Part shown: positions 9,271 to 21,838 of the stretch, piece by piece | Layout of the letters: every line of letters starts with the position of its first letter | How positions within the stretch are numbered: position 1 is the first letter of the stretch | Source of the DNA: Nansenia antarctica | Lineage: Eukaryota > Chordata > Actinopteri > Argentiniformes > Microstomatidae | Length of the DNA stretch: 64,000 bases | Direction of reading: 5' to 3' | NCBI GenBank assembly: GCA_963989245.1 | Contig: OZ022339.1 | Location: 92,865,142-92,929,141 of the forward strand | Translations under genes and position numbers: made by a program | The notes under the pieces: model-generated | What the model was told of the DNA's origin: nothing | What the model saw: the letters and a program-made list of their open reading frames with translations, nothing else | The model's database searches: none

Positions 9271-12200
9271 TTCCTCCCTCCCTTTAAAAGTGAAAGATTC
9301 AAATCTCTCCACCGGGCATTTTCTCCTCTATAGAAATAATAGTCTAGCCTGGATATTAATATGATGAAGTTTGTGTTATTTACAGGAGTCCGAATCTATA
9401 ATCTACTGCTCACCTTGGATTTGGTCTGGTTGGGTTTTCTTCTGACTGGACAGAAGAAGAACCTATTAAACAATTTGGATTTGTTCTGACGAAGAGGCAA
9501 AGGCTTTGACGGAGTGTTAGACTCTAAAATGCTGCGGTAAAAGCCATACTGCTACAATGATTAGCCTTGAACTAATTAATTAACATACATAATGAAGATC
9601 AAAACCTCAGCCTTGACACTGCAACAAACTTTCTCTATGCTGAATGAGCTGAACTGTATCACCCAGGCATTGTGTCTGATCTGTGCCTTAATCTGTCACA
9701 TTGTGGCGCTATAACACGTGCTTATTCATATCTCTTACCCTAACCCATCTGTTTGACTTAGTCATAATTACATTGGGTACAGATGGTCAGGGGTGTTCAA
9801 CTAAGCCCTAGAGTTGTGTTTGACCACAAGGTGGCACTATTTAGAATATTTGGCCATGTTGTGTTTTAGCTAATGAAACCTAGCACATGGAAAGACTTTT
9901 GCCCATAGATCATTAACCAAATTTAATGTAGATCCGCAAAGCAGCTTTGGAAGAGAAGATGTTTAAAGTCTGCTAAAATATGGACAACACAACAGAATAC
10001 ATCATGGGCACTTCTCTGACTTTTCAAAATGACAGGAAACGCTAACAGAACTCTATCCAGTCTGTGGCATGGGTTGGTCCAGTCTACAGTGCACACATAA
10101 TATGCCCAATGTCAGCATGGGTTTGAATCTGGCCCTGCTGACATGCTCTCTTCTCCTTACTTTCCTGTCTGTCTTCACTATCTCTATACAATACAATGAA
10201 AAATATGAGTGTCACTGCCCCACTCAGAAACCCCCCCAAAAAAACTCTATAGAGGTCACTCAAAACACATCATGGTAATTTTGTACACATGTGGTGACAT
10301 AGCTTAGACCCTGCTCGCAGCTACAGTATAGGACAGATCTAGAGAACCTAGTCTTTTTTTTATGGTTAATATTTTTTTATTGAATTTCACAGAGACATGT
10401 ACACAACAGGACATAGCAACAACTACTAGCATCCATGGGGGAGGTTATTGTCCCATGTAATAGTAGAAAACTAGTTTTGCACTTTGTTATGCAGTCCATA
10501 AACAATAACAGAGAATGTTCTTTCTCTTTTTTTTTTTTTACAAAAAACAAAAACACAAACAAAACAAAATAAAGATAAATGGAGGGATCACCCCCATCGG
10601 AGACAACATCCAAGTATTATAGTCCTAGACACAGCGGCAGCACAAACACCAACACTGTAAATAACATTGTGACCCATACATTGCAGATCTGTTACACATT
10701 AGTCTTGTGTACTTTCCTGAGTGTAATCCACCTGAGAACCTAGTCATTTGAGTTGAGCTGCTACATTATTACTTTTTTGGGGGGATCATTTTCATACCAA
10801 AAAGCTCAGTTTGAAATCGTTGCAAAAATAATCCTGACGTTTCTTTTTGTTGCATACCCAAGTAAGGGCCATACTATTTTATTCATGGTGTGAAAAGTGT
10901 GCCAGAGAGAAGAGCTAGGCTTCCTACACTTAGCTTCAATGAACGCTAAGGGAAGATGCTAATAAAATATTTAACTTCGCTCACAGAATGGATAGTTCAG
11001 ACTGTGTGGCTATTAATCATTTAATTTTAAACTGAACGTTTTCATAACATTCACTTTGGATCCCAACAATGGATCTGAGTCCAATGGTGAAATATCAGCC
11101 TTCAGCACCACACCTGAATCTCCCCTCGTAAATATATGATCTTAAGAGATGGTCTGTTGCCATATAACAATGTCTGACTGGTAGCCATCTGGAAGCTCTC
11201 CTACCTGCTTTGTTTTGACATGCTAGCACTCAGAAGTTTAGAAAGTATTGCCTGCACTGGAGTAATACCAATCGTGCCATTTTTTAAACTTCAGTCACAG
11301 ATGATTATAAGCTTTAAAGCTGATAGGTTACAGTATATTTGAATTATATATACAGTATATATATGGAAATATATAATCTTGAAATCTAATCTCACAGAAT
11401 AAGAGATGTGTTCTTTATACCTCATCTCATGAGGAAGAAGAGGCTTTGCAAATGTACTGTCCATCACTGTTAAGACCCTGACATTACGCAGGTTTCACAA
11501 CAGCACTGGATTTGGTCAATGAATGTGTCCCCTCCCAAAGTATTTCCTATGATGCTGGCAGTCATTTCAAAGCAGTTGCATCTAGAGTGCAAAATGCAAC
11601 ATCCACACACTCAAATCTGTGCAAAACATGTTTTTGTTTATTTAATAAACAATTCATCTTCACTATTTTGATTGAAAACAGTTGCATCTACAATGTGCAA
11701 CAAACAGTTTTAGTATTCTAAAATGTTTAGTATTAATTTCACTGTTCTCTCACTATCATTTATTATATCAAAGTATCCTAATACCTCCATAATAAATCAC
11801 TACATATCAGAGGATTTGTGTTTGAAGCATGCAATGAATAATATCTACACAATTCAAATGCAAATGCTGAATAAATGCATCAGCAGACCAAAAAGGCAGA
11901 CAAAGTTTTAAAAGTTTAAAATATAATCATTGCTTTGACAACTCTGCTTTTCCCAGAGCCCCCCCAAAAAACTCAAAAGAGGAGTCTGTGAGCCTTTGAG
12001 GAGTCTGTGAGTTGTGTGTGCTCTTCACACTACTAAATCTCTAGCGATGGGGTTGACATGTTAGTCTCTCTCTCCCCCTCTCTCCCTTTCTTTGTTTACA
12101 CCCCCATGTCTCTCACCCCCCCCCCCCCCCCTCTTTTCAGAGAACAAGCAAAAACCACCCAATTAGCAGGTTTCAGGAGGGGTTGTGACAGCAATGGAAT

Positions 12201-12410
12201 AAAATGTATAGTTATCAAAGTCTTACACCAACTCTGTATTTACCACCAAGCTTTATCTCAGAGGTAAGCAGCTGCAATATGATTGTAGTGACCTGTCTGG
12301 AAAGCACTTTGGTCCAAAACATTGAAATACTTCCTGAAATGGCTGTCCGCTGCCAGAGGGTGTGGACCAGTCACCAAACACACTTCCCCATCTTAGACAG
12401 GACAGAGACC
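9271..12410. other. No gene seen over 3.1 kb
   Basis: AT-rich intergenic sequence with a T run near 10350-10380 and 10527-10538, a C run at 12117-12131 and no spliceable or homologous coding sequence that I can recognise. Short open frames near 10069, 11512 and 11723 look random. Confidence 0.5.
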
Positions 12411-13890
12411 CTAATGGCGCTTCTCCATTGACCAGACCGGGACGGTACAGGACGGCACGCATTTGTATCTTACCCGTATGTACCGTATTTTCAGAAACGC
12501 TTCTCCATTAAACACAACTGACCTGCCTCCCACAATGCATTTCGCACTGGCCGGCAGAGAACCTCCATTGGCTAAAAGCTGTAATTTTGGTTGGTAACCC
12601 TAACCCTAACCCTAAAGTGTTAACATGTCATTTTATTAAGTTTTATTATGTTTTCAGGTGAGAAAGTAACCATATATAGTCCCAAAATGTATCCAGTTTA
12701 TCAAAATAACCCAAATCTGATCTGACGTTTTTTTCCACTTCTGTTCGCTAGCTACATTACGTTTTTTAGATACCTTCACTGTGACAGAAACATTGTAACA
12801 TAATAGCTAAACAAGTTGTAAACTGATTTGGGGGGCCAATATCTTTAGCTAGCTTAAGTAACTAGCTTACTATAGTGTGGTCTTAGCAGTTGGTAAAAGA
12901 ACAGGATTAAAATAAATATATATGAGCAATAACATATCGTGGGCTTGCTACAGCAAGCACAATAACAACCAAATTGTTCCGTCTGAAGCTACAATACTGG
13001 GACCATTCGTGACTGGGCTACAGGGAGTCAAATACAAGGCGAACGTGTGTGTGAGACACAAATAAACTTGGATTCCATGCATTTCAAGTGGCATATTTGT
13101 AATCATGACGACGTAGTCATATGTCTAAGAATGCATTTCACAATGTAAATTCCCAATATAGTGAAAATACCACCGCTCAATTGTTAGAATAAAATCAGAT
13201 CCGGTTCTTTTCTCGATTGCTCCAAGAAAGAGGAGAGAAGTTCTCTGTTGCACACTTGGTATTTATTGAAAATGACACGTAGAGTACAGAGATGCATCAG
13301 CTGGACCCCACTCCTGAGGCGGTCTCAGGAGGAAGGTTGTTCTCTTCAGAGTTTACATGATATTATATACGTTTAGTCATTCCCCTTTTGGACACTATGA
13401 TGTAATCGCTGAATGGCCTTGATTAGAATGGTCTAAAACTAAGAATTGAGTGTTGTCTTGTGTTTGACGTGAGAGCTGAGAAAGGAGTATTCTGCTGCAC
13501 CTGGCTTGAAGGCCAAACAGAACAGTCCCAGACAGAAAGTAACTCCCTAATACCTTATAATTGGTCTTGTGTAGGGTACCAAACTGATAACGTGCCTATT
13601 AAAATAGGAAAACTGATAAGATATCTAACTAACTGGTGCTAGAAGAATGAACAATAAAACCTTTGAAAGAAAGATATATCCTAACACATCCGTGATCAGA
13701 CTTAGCTGGGGTGCTGCAGCTGAAGAGAATCAAATAGAGTGCAAAAAAGCAGCATTTGCATACTCAAATCAGTGCAAAAACTATGTTTATTGCGAGCTTT
13801 CAGTCTCAAGGCTCTCGGACCATTGTAAACAACGTATGACGTGTCACTTATCAATCAAACCAATCGACGGTCTGCAGCGTCACATCGTAG
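12411..13890. other. No gene seen; short telomere-like CCCTAA run
   Basis: Contains three CCCTAA units at about 12596-12614 and otherwise unique AT-rich DNA. Open frames near 13460 and 13647 have no protein signature. Confidence 0.4.
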
Positions 13891-13894
13891 CACG

Positions 13895-15790
13895 GATCAA
13901 ATCAAATCAAATCAAATTTTATTTGTATAGCGCATTTCTTACAAGATGCAACTCAATGCGCTTCACACAATGAACATTTTCAGTCAATCAGTCAATCAAT
14001 CAATCAATACTGACAGAGCCGCGAGCAGGCAAAAGTAAAAACCTGTACACTATGTAGCCAGGACAAAATTCCCTTGCAGCCCTCTACACATAGAGCGACT
14101 ACTAGCCAGTTTGCCTACCAGTACCCAGCGGTGGGCCCCCACACCCCCCCCCGGGGAGCCCCCGCCGCCCCACGCACCCAGCCCGCCCCACCACCAGCAC
14201 ACCCGGCCCAGCCAAGCAAGCACAGACCAAAGAGGCCCCGCACAAGGACGGCCAAGCAGGTGCCCCGGCGGCGGAACAGACCAGGCACACAGGGGCAGCC
14301 GGGGGGCCCCAAGGGGAGGCCAAGGACCACCGGCACAAAGCAAGCAAGCAAGGGCAAAAAACATGTACACCATGTATCCAGGAAAAGTTCCTTGCATATT
14401 ATTGGCGTACACACTGTCCATACATTTAGTGTTATATCTGCATCGTTCTGCATCCAGCAGGGTCACAGGTCCTGCCAAAAGAGAATATTAAGCACAGTTA
14501 TGATGCAACAACACAATAAAGACAATAAAGATGACAGCAATACAACCTGATGGTGGTCCTGGTACACCCTTGTACCGGTTCCAATACTGCTCGAGGTGCT
14601 ACTGGGAGCTGACAGTGCCTCATCAGCATTTTCCTGTCAACACAAATCTCAAAACACGAGTATGGTGTAATGGCCTAGTGATCCTAGTTCTATAATGTCC
14701 AATGTCTTACTTAGTATCAAAAGGCGACATTGAATAAGTAGGTTTTGAGGTCACGTTTAAAAATGTCCTGAGTTTTAGACAACCTCAGGCTCTCAGGTAG
14801 GGTGTTCCACAATCTAGGAGCATATATGCTAAAAGCTGATCCTCCAAATCTCTTTGTCCTAGCCTCTGGCACTATTAAAAGTTCCGTGCCACTAGACCTT
14901 AGGCGTCTAGCTGGTGTGTATCTTATGAGCATGTCCACCATGTAATTGGGTGCATCGCAGTGGAGTGATTTATAGACTAGTAAAAGGATCTTAAAGTCTA
15001 TTCTATAACTGACAGGGAGCCAGTGTAGTGATCTCAAGACAGGTGTGATGTGCGCTCTTCGTTTGGTCCTAGTAAGGACACGAGCAGCAGCATTCTGAAC
15101 CATTTGTAGTCTATTAATCATTTTTTTAGGGAGACCTGTCAGGAGAGCATTACAGTAATCTAGCCTACTAGTAACAAACGCATGCATTCGTTTTTCAGTG
15201 TCTGCCTGGGAGAGAAAGGATTGTACCTTAGTGATGTTTCTTAGATGGTAGAAGGATGTTTTAATAGTATTTGTAATATGAGTTTCAAAATTTAGATCTG
15301 GGTCAATTATGACACCAAGATTCCTAGCCTGACACTTAGTGTTAAGAGCTAGTGTTTTCAAGTGTGCAGATAATTTCTCTCTCCCAGTTTTCTCGCCAAT
15401 GATCAATACCTCTGTTTTTTCTTGATTGAGTTGGAGAAAGTTTTGTGTCATCCAAATATTAATATCGGCCATACAATCTATCAGGTGGTCGATCATCTTG
15501 TAGTCGTTGGGAGTTACTGAGATATAAAGCTGAGTGTCGTCAGCATAGCTGTGGTAGTTAACGCTATGCCTCTTGATAACAGAACTGAGGGGTAGCATGT
15601 ATAGGCTAAAAAGCAACGGTCCTAAAATGGACCCCTGGGGAACTCCACAGGTTGTGCTATAATTTTTTGACTAATGGTCACCAAGGGCTATAAAGTAGTC
15701 TCGGTCAGCCAGGTAAGTCCTGAACCAGTTTAAGACCGGACCTGAGATAGTACCTTTCACTCCGAGTCAGGAAGGGTAGCTAAAATAAGT
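13895..15790 (-). mobile_element. 5'-truncated L2-type LINE
   Basis: On the minus strand the element begins inside the reverse transcriptase (RT) domain near 15790 and ends in a run of GATTT repeats (13895-13920), the tail form common in fish L2 elements (ATTTTATTTGTATAGCGC on the plus strand). A very GC-rich stretch at 14110-14340 lies in its 3' part. It is an old, dead copy: 5' truncated, with a stop in the RT frame. Confidence 0.8.
14717..15670 (-). pseudogene. L2 LINE reverse transcriptase, C-terminal part
   Basis: The frame carries the RT motifs CGVPQGSILGPLLF (15600-15650) and SYADDTQLYI (the catalytic Y-A-D-D box), then the thumb and the L2-type C-terminus (VQNAAARVLTRT, LHWLPVSYRIDFK, RYTPARRLRSS, PRLWNTLPESLR), ending NVAF-stop at 14717. 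Reading upstream, NWFRTYLADRDYFIALGDH runs into an in-frame TAG at about 15670, so the RT is broken there. The endonuclease domain that should precede it is missing. Such LINEs copy themselves by target-primed reverse transcription in the nucleus. Confidence 0.9.
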
Positions 15791-15934
15791 ACGGGTACTA
15801 TGGCCCGGTACGGGCCAGTTGGCAGTGGAGAAAGCAATCACCAGGTACAACTGTCAACTATAATCTGTTGAAGTTTCTGTTTGAATATAGTAAGTGATGT
15901 GAGTTTGTATGGAGGGTGTATCATGCCGTATTTA

Positions 15935-16247
15935 AATACAATACACACATCGGAATGCAATACACACATCGGAATGCAATACACGTGTAACACCAAATAC
16001 AATGCAAAAATACGGAATGTTTGTGCCAAAATAAAAGCAATGTGTATTACATTTGAGCGCAGCGTATTCCATTCGGTCATGAGTGTATTCCATTGAGCAT
16101 GTGTATTCCATTCGGTCACGAGTGTATTCCATTGTGCATGTGTATTACATTTGAGCGCAGCGTATTCCATTCGGTCATAAGTGTATTCCATTCGAGTGTC
16201 GGTGTACTCATTTGCATTGCTTTTCGATATCCCATGTAAATCCGATG
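15935..16247. repeat. Degenerate repeats of (T)GTATTCCATT and TCGGAATGCAATACA
   Basis: The 9-11 base words ATTCCATTCGGTC, GTGTATTCCATT and GAGCGCAGCGTATTCC recur at irregular 20-50 base spacing, and related words occur in both orientations. It resembles a family of composite palindromic repeats; I know no named element for it. Confidence 0.7.
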
Positions 16248-16319
16248 TAATTTGCATTGTATTCCATTCCGATGTAGGTATTATGGCACCTACATCGGAA
16301 TGGAATACAATGCAAATTA
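16248..16319. repeat. Perfect inverted repeat, 32-bp arms, 8-base loop
   Basis: Left arm 16248-16279, loop ATTATGGC, right arm 16288-16319. The arms are exact reverse complements and include ATTCCATTCCGATGTAGG. Confidence 0.97.
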
Positions 16320-16320
16320 G

Positions 16321-16936
16321 TATCCGCCCATAGGTTCTGCCCTTTCCGGCCATAGGATTCGCGATGCCAACGATGACGACGAAGACCCATCTTTAAATAC
16401 CACATTCGCTCTTGGAAAATGTCACTACAGTTTCTGTAATAGCTTATTAATAAAGATTCAAAAAATTATGCAGACCATCGTATTATCTTAGTTTAATGTC
16501 ATTTCAATGAATCATAGAACTTTTATTTACAACAAGCATAACGCAAAAATCGCTATTATGCACCGTCTTTATATCAACTCTATCACACCTACACCTGTCC
16601 ACAGGCCGCAATTTGAATAGGCCTGATCTAAAGTATAGATAGTCATGTGGAACAAAGGAGCACTTGAAGACAAAGGACTGCAACAGAGAATTATATTTCA
16701 TTTTTTGTAAACAATTGTAAACATACATCATAATAACAATAAATGAATAAGAATAAATACATTTATACATTTTAATAAAAATAAAATAATGAAATACAAC
16801 AGATCAGCAAACGAGATAAATAATCTACTGTTCATTGAGAGTTAATTGTATCAAGCGCTCTTTTATTGTTTTCTTGAAAGTGCATCTAGAATTAGTTTTA
16901 CTAACATGCTTGGGTTAATGAATGAATGAATGAATG
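16321..16936. other. No gene seen
   Basis: AT-rich unique DNA up to a short (GAAT)n run at 16915-16936, which marks the left edge of the TET3 array. Confidence 0.5.
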
Positions 16937-17105
16937 ATGTGACCGTTGACCGTGTGCGGACAACCGCAAGGTGGGGGAGACCCCCAGCAAGGCAATAATA
17001 AAGGTGAGATGTGACCGTTGACCGTGTGGGAGGCCAAGATGAAGGTGCACGTGGACAACCGCAAGGTGGGGGATAGGCAATAATAAAGGTGAGATGTGAC
17101 CGTTG

Positions 17106-17573
17106 ACCGTGTGGGAGGCCAAGATGAAGGTGCACGCGGACAACCGCAAGGTGGGGGAGATCCCCGAGGACGAGCAGCTCAACCGGACAGAGAGCGACGC
17201 CGAGAGCCAGAGGGGGGACCCGTGCGACGGGGAGTACTGGTCGGACAGCGAACACAACCGGACGGAGAGCGACGACGAGAGCCAGAGGGGGGACCCGTGC
17301 GACGGGGAGTACTGGTCGGACAGCGAACACAAGGCAACTTCCTGGACCCCAACATCGGCGGCGTGGCGGTGGCCCCGGCCCACGGCTCCATCCTGATTGA
17401 GTGCGCCCGGCGCGAGCTGCATGCCACCACGCCTCAGAAGAGGCCCGACCGCTCCCACCCCACGCGCATCTCCCTGGTCTTCTACATGCACAAGAACCTG
17501 AACCAGCCCGTCCACGGCCTGGCCATGTGGGAGGCCAAGATGAATGTGCACGCTTTGTATTTTATGGATGGAT
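17106..17573 (+). pseudogene. TET3-like mosaic, unit 1 (modules A-B-B-C)
   Basis: Module A codes WEAKMKV fused to DNRKVGEIPEDEQL. Module B codes NRTESDAESQRGDPCDGEYW plus SDSEH and is present twice. Module C codes NFLDPNIGGVAVAPAHGSIL through ECARRELHATTP and HPTRISLVFY to WEAKMN. These match the C-terminal half of the TET dioxygenase double-stranded beta helix, where the His of ELHATTP binds iron and the Arg and Ser of HPTRIS contact 2-oxoglutarate. In native TET3 the order is A, a long insert, B-like, C, with WEAKMK after C. Five extra bases (AAGGC) between B and C put C out of frame with A and B. The HxD iron motif and the Cys-rich domain are absent. No working enzyme is coded. Confidence 0.9.
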
Positions 17574-18190
17574 AAAGTTGTGAGCTAACTAGCTAACAGC
17601 TAGTTAGCGTGAGCTAAGATGGCGGCAATGTAGCGTGTTCTGAATGTATTGTTTTGCTGACATGCAGGGGCGAGAGCTGTTTTGTGCTGGAGCCTACCAT
17701 TAAATAACCACCATTTTGTTTGCACATTCAGGTATGTTGTATGTATGTTGTATCCATGGGTATGGTTTAGTCTTGTGTGTTATAATGATATGAATGGTAT
17801 GATAACTAATAATTATTTGATGTTATGACAAAGGCTCACCCCTTTCGTCTTTGTGTGCTGGAGATGGGGCGAGAGCTGTTTTGTGCTGGAGCCTACCATT
17901 AAATAACCACCATTTTGTTTGCACATTCAGATAAATAAACAGCTTGAAAGCGAACCTGTGTGCCTGCCTGGTCTGTCCGGATTGTGAGGGGTTACACCAG
18001 CAAGGCAATAATAAAGGTGAGATGTGACCGTTGACCGTGTGCGGACAACCGCAAGGTGGGGGAGACCCCCAGCAAGGCAATAATAAAGGTGAGATGTGAC
18101 CGTTGACCGTGTGGGAGGCCAAGATGAAGGTGCACGTGGACAACCGCAAGGTGGGGGATAGGCAATAATAAAGGTGAGATGTGACCGTTG

Positions 18191-19090
18191 ACTGTGTGGG
18201 AGGCCAAGATGAAGGTGCACGCGGACAACCGCAAGGTGGGGGAGATCCCCGAGGACGAGCAGCTCAACCGGACAGAGAGCGACGCCGAGAGCCAGAGGGG
18301 GGACCCGTGCGACGGGGAGTACTGGTCGGACAGCGAACACAACCGGACGGAGAGCGACGCCGAGAGCCAGAGGGGGGACCCGTGCGACGGGGAGTACTGG
18401 TCGGACAGCGAACACAAGGCAACTTCCTGGACCCCAACATCGGCGGCGTGGCGGTGGCCCCGGCCCACGGCTCCATCCTGATTGAGTGCGCCCGGCGCAA
18501 GCTGCATGCCACCACGCCTCTGAAGAGGCCCGACCGCTCCCACCCCACGCTAGGGATGTTACGCTCGACGCAGTAGTCACGACACGGCGTCTATCTTCCG
18601 ACGCAATGTGCGTCGATACAAATGTATCGATGCTTGTGTCAAATTGGCAAAAACCACGTGACTACTCGAAGAAAGATTCGTACGTCACACGAGCACATCT
18701 GACGCGTGTGTCAATCATTCCGCAGACGAGGCAGTGTTCCAAGTTTGGTACTGCATAAAATGACCATGATCATGACCTGACCAGCAGATGGCAGTATAGA
18801 ACTGCTGTACCACGACCTGACCAGCAGATGGCAGTATAGGCAGTACCATGACCTGACCAGCAGATGGCAGTATGGAGTTGCTGTATCGACTGCATCGATA
18901 GATCGACACTTTTTCCGACACAATTGTGTCGAATGTGTCAATTGCGTCGAAAGCTTCGTTTCCCTCATCACTACCCCACGCGCATCTCCCTGGTCTTTTA
19001 CATGCACAAGAACCTGAACCAGCCCGTCCACGGCCTGGCCATGTGGGAGGCCAAGATGAATGTGCACGCTTTGTATTTTATGGATGGATA
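18191..19090 (+). pseudogene. TET3-like mosaic, unit 2, split by a hAT insertion
   Basis: Same A-B-B-C order and the same AAGGC frameshift as unit 1. ELHATTP has become KLHATTP. Module C is interrupted at 18551-18973 by a non-autonomous hAT, between the codons for the RPDRSHP and TRISLVF segments. Confidence 0.9.
18551..18973. mobile_element. 423-bp hAT MITE inside unit 2
   Basis: Ends TAGGGATGTTACG and CCCTCATCACTA (terminal repeat TAGGGATG/TAGTGATG). A perfect 8-bp duplication CCCCACGC lies at 18543-18550 and 18974-18981. Inside are three to four copies of a repeat containing GACCTGACCAGCAGATGGCA, and GTCGA-rich segments near both ends. No coding sequence. Confidence 0.92.
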
Positions 19091-19706
19091 AAGTTGTGAG
19101 CTAACTAGCTAACAGCTAGTTAGCGTGAGCTAAGATGGCGGCAATGTAGCGTGTTCTGAATGTATTGTTTTGCTGACATGCAGGGGCGAGAGCTGTTTTG
19201 TGCTGGAGCCTACCATTAAATAACCACCATTTTGTTTGCACATTCAGGTATGTTGTATGTATGTTGTATCCATGGGTATGGTTTAGTCTTGTGTGTTATA
19301 ATGATATGAATGGTATGATAACTAATAATTATTTGATGTTATGACAAAGGCTCACCCCTTTCGTCTTTGTGTGCTGGAGATGGGGCGAGAGCTGTTTTGT
19401 GCTGGAGCCTACCATTAAATAACCACCATTTTGTTTGCACATTCAGATAAATAAACAGCTTGAAAGTGAACCTGTGTGCCTGCCTGGTCTGTCCGGATTG
19501 TGAGGGGTTACACCAGCAAGGCAATAATAAAGGTGAGATGTGACCGTTGACCGTGTGAGGACAACCGCAAGGTGGGGGAGACCCCCAGCAAGGCAATAAT
19601 AAAGGTGAGATGTGACCGTTGACCGTGTGGGAGGCCAAGATGAAGGTGCACGTGGACAACCGCAAGGTGGGGGATAGGCAATAATAAAGGTGAGATGTGA
19701 CCGTTG

Positions 19707-20174
19707 ACTGTGTGGGAGGCCAAGATGAAGGTGCACACGGACAACCACAAGGTGGGGGAGATCCCCGAGGACGAGCAGCTCAACCGGACAGAGAGCGACG
19801 CCGAGAGCCAGAGGGGGGACCCGTGCGACGGGGAGTACTGGTCGGACAGCGAACACAACCGGACGGAGAGCGACGCCGAGAGCCAGAGGGGGGACCCGTG
19901 CGACGGGGAGTACTGGTCGGACAGCGAACACAAGGCAACTTCCTGGACCCCAACATCGGCGGCGTGGCGGTGGCCCCGGCCCACGGCTCCATCCTGATTG
20001 AGTGCGCCCGGCGCGAGCTGCATGCCACCACGCCTCAGAAGAGGCCCGACCGCTCCCACCCCACGCGCATCTCCCTGGTCTTCTACATGCACAAGAACCT
20101 GAACCAGCCCGTCCACGGCCTGGCCATGTGGGAGGCCAAGATGAATGTGCACGCTTTGTATTTTATGGATGGAT
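19707..20174 (+). pseudogene. TET3-like mosaic, unit 3
   Basis: A-B-B-C with the AAGGC frameshift. Differs from its neighbours by a few substitutions (GTGCACACGGACAACCAC in A, so the DNR of A reads DNH). The spacer lacks the AACTAGCTAACAGCTAGTTAGC motif. Confidence 0.9.
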
Positions 20175-20764
20175 AAAGTTGTGTGAGCTAAGATGGCGGC
20201 AATGTAGCGTGTTCTGAATGTATTGTTTTGCTGACATGCAGGGGCGAGAGCTGTTTTGTGCTGGAGCCTACCATTAAATAACCACCATTTTGTTTGCACA
20301 TTCAGGTATGTTGTATGTATGTTGTATCCATGGGTATGGTTTAGTCTTGTGTGTTATAATGATATGAATGGTATGATAACTAATAATTATTTGATGTTAT
20401 GACAAAGGCTCACCCCTTTCGTCTTTGTGTGCTGGAGATGGGGCGAGAGCTGTTTTGTGATGGAGCCTACCATTAAATAACCACCATTTTGTTTGCACAT
20501 TCAGATAAATAAACAGCTTGAAAGTGAACCTGTGTGCCTGCCTGGTCTGTCCGGATTGTGAGGGGTTACACCAGCAAGGCAATAATAAAGGTGAGATGTG
20601 ACCGTTGACCGTGTGCGGACAACCGCAAGGTGGGGGAGACCCCCAGCAAGGCAATAATAAAGGTGAGATGTGACCGTTGACCGTGTGGGAGGCCAAGATG
20701 AAGGTGCACGTGGACAACCGCAAGGTGGGGGATAGGCAATAATAAAGGTGAGATGTGACCGTTG

Positions 20765-21232
20765 ACTGTGTGGGAGGCCAAGATGAAGGTGCACGCGGAC
20801 AACCGCAAGGTGGGGGAGATCCCCGAGGACGAGCAGCTCAACCGGACAGAGAGCGACACCGAGAGCCAGAGGGGGGACCCGTGCGACGGGGAGTACTGGT
20901 CGGACAGCGAACACAACCGGACGGAGAGCGACGCCGAGAGCCAGAGGGGGGACCCGTGCGACGGGGAGTACTGGTCGGACAGCGAACACAAGGCAACTTC
21001 CTGGACCCCAACATCGGCGGCGTGGCGGTGGCCCCGACCCACGGCTCCATCCTGATTGAGTGCGCCCGGCGCGAGCTGCATGCCACCACGCCTCTGAAGA
21101 GGCCCGACCGCTCCCACCCCACGCGCATCTCCCTGGTCTTCTACATGCACAAGAACCTGAACCAGCCCGTCCACGGCCTGGCCATGTGGGAGGCCAAGAT
21201 GAATGTGCACGCTTTGTATTTTATGGATGGAT
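20765..21232 (+). pseudogene. TET3-like mosaic, unit 4
   Basis: A-B-B-C with the AAGGC frameshift. One B copy has Thr for Ala (SDTESQ), and module C codes APTHGSIL, the form found in some other TET proteins, instead of APAHGSIL. Confidence 0.9.
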
Positions 21233-21838
21233 AAAGTTGTGAGCTAACTAGCTAACGTGAGCTAAGATGGCGGCAATGTAGCGTGTTCTGAATGTATTGT
21301 TTTGCTGACATGCAGGGGCGAGAGCTGTTTTGTGCTGGAGCCTACCATTAAATAACCACCATTTTGTTTGCACATTCAGGTATGTTGTATGTATGTTGTA
21401 TCCATGGGTATGGTTTAGTCTTGTGTGTTATAATGATATGAATGGTATGATAACTAATAATTATTTGATGTTATGACAAAGGCTCACCCCTTTCGTCTTT
21501 GTGTGCTGGAGATGGGGCGAGAGCTGTTTTGTGCTGGAGCCTACCATTAAATAACCACCATTTTGTTTGCACATTCAGATAAATAAACAGCTTGAAAGTG
21601 AACCTGTGTGCCTGCCTGGTCTGTCCGAATTGTGAGGGGTTACACCAGCAAGGCAATAATAAAGGTGAGATGTGACCTTTGACCGTGTGCGGACAACCGC
21701 AAGGTGGGGGAGACCCCCAGCAAGGCAATAATAAAGGTGAGATGTGACCGTTGACCGTGTGGGAGGCCAAGATGAAGGTGCACGTGGACAACCGCAAGGT
21801 GGGGGATAGGCAATCATAAAGGTGAGATGTGACCGTTG

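Noticed and set aside
10377..10613. Short open frame with Lys and Phe runs
   Set aside because: Driven by T and A runs; no relatives recognised.
12596..12614. CCCTAA run as an interstitial telomere
   Set aside because: Only three units; too short to mean more than chance or a small repair scar.
14050..14550. Overlapping GC-rich open frames in four frames
   Set aside because: Low-complexity C/G-rich stretch in the 3' part of an L2 LINE; no domain and no consistent frame.
12415..15835. Possible terminal inverted repeat pair (GCGCTTCTCCATTG and CAGTGGAGAAAGCAAT) enclosing the L2 LINE
   Set aside because: Similarity is partial, no 8-bp duplication was found, and the inner sequence shows no transposase.
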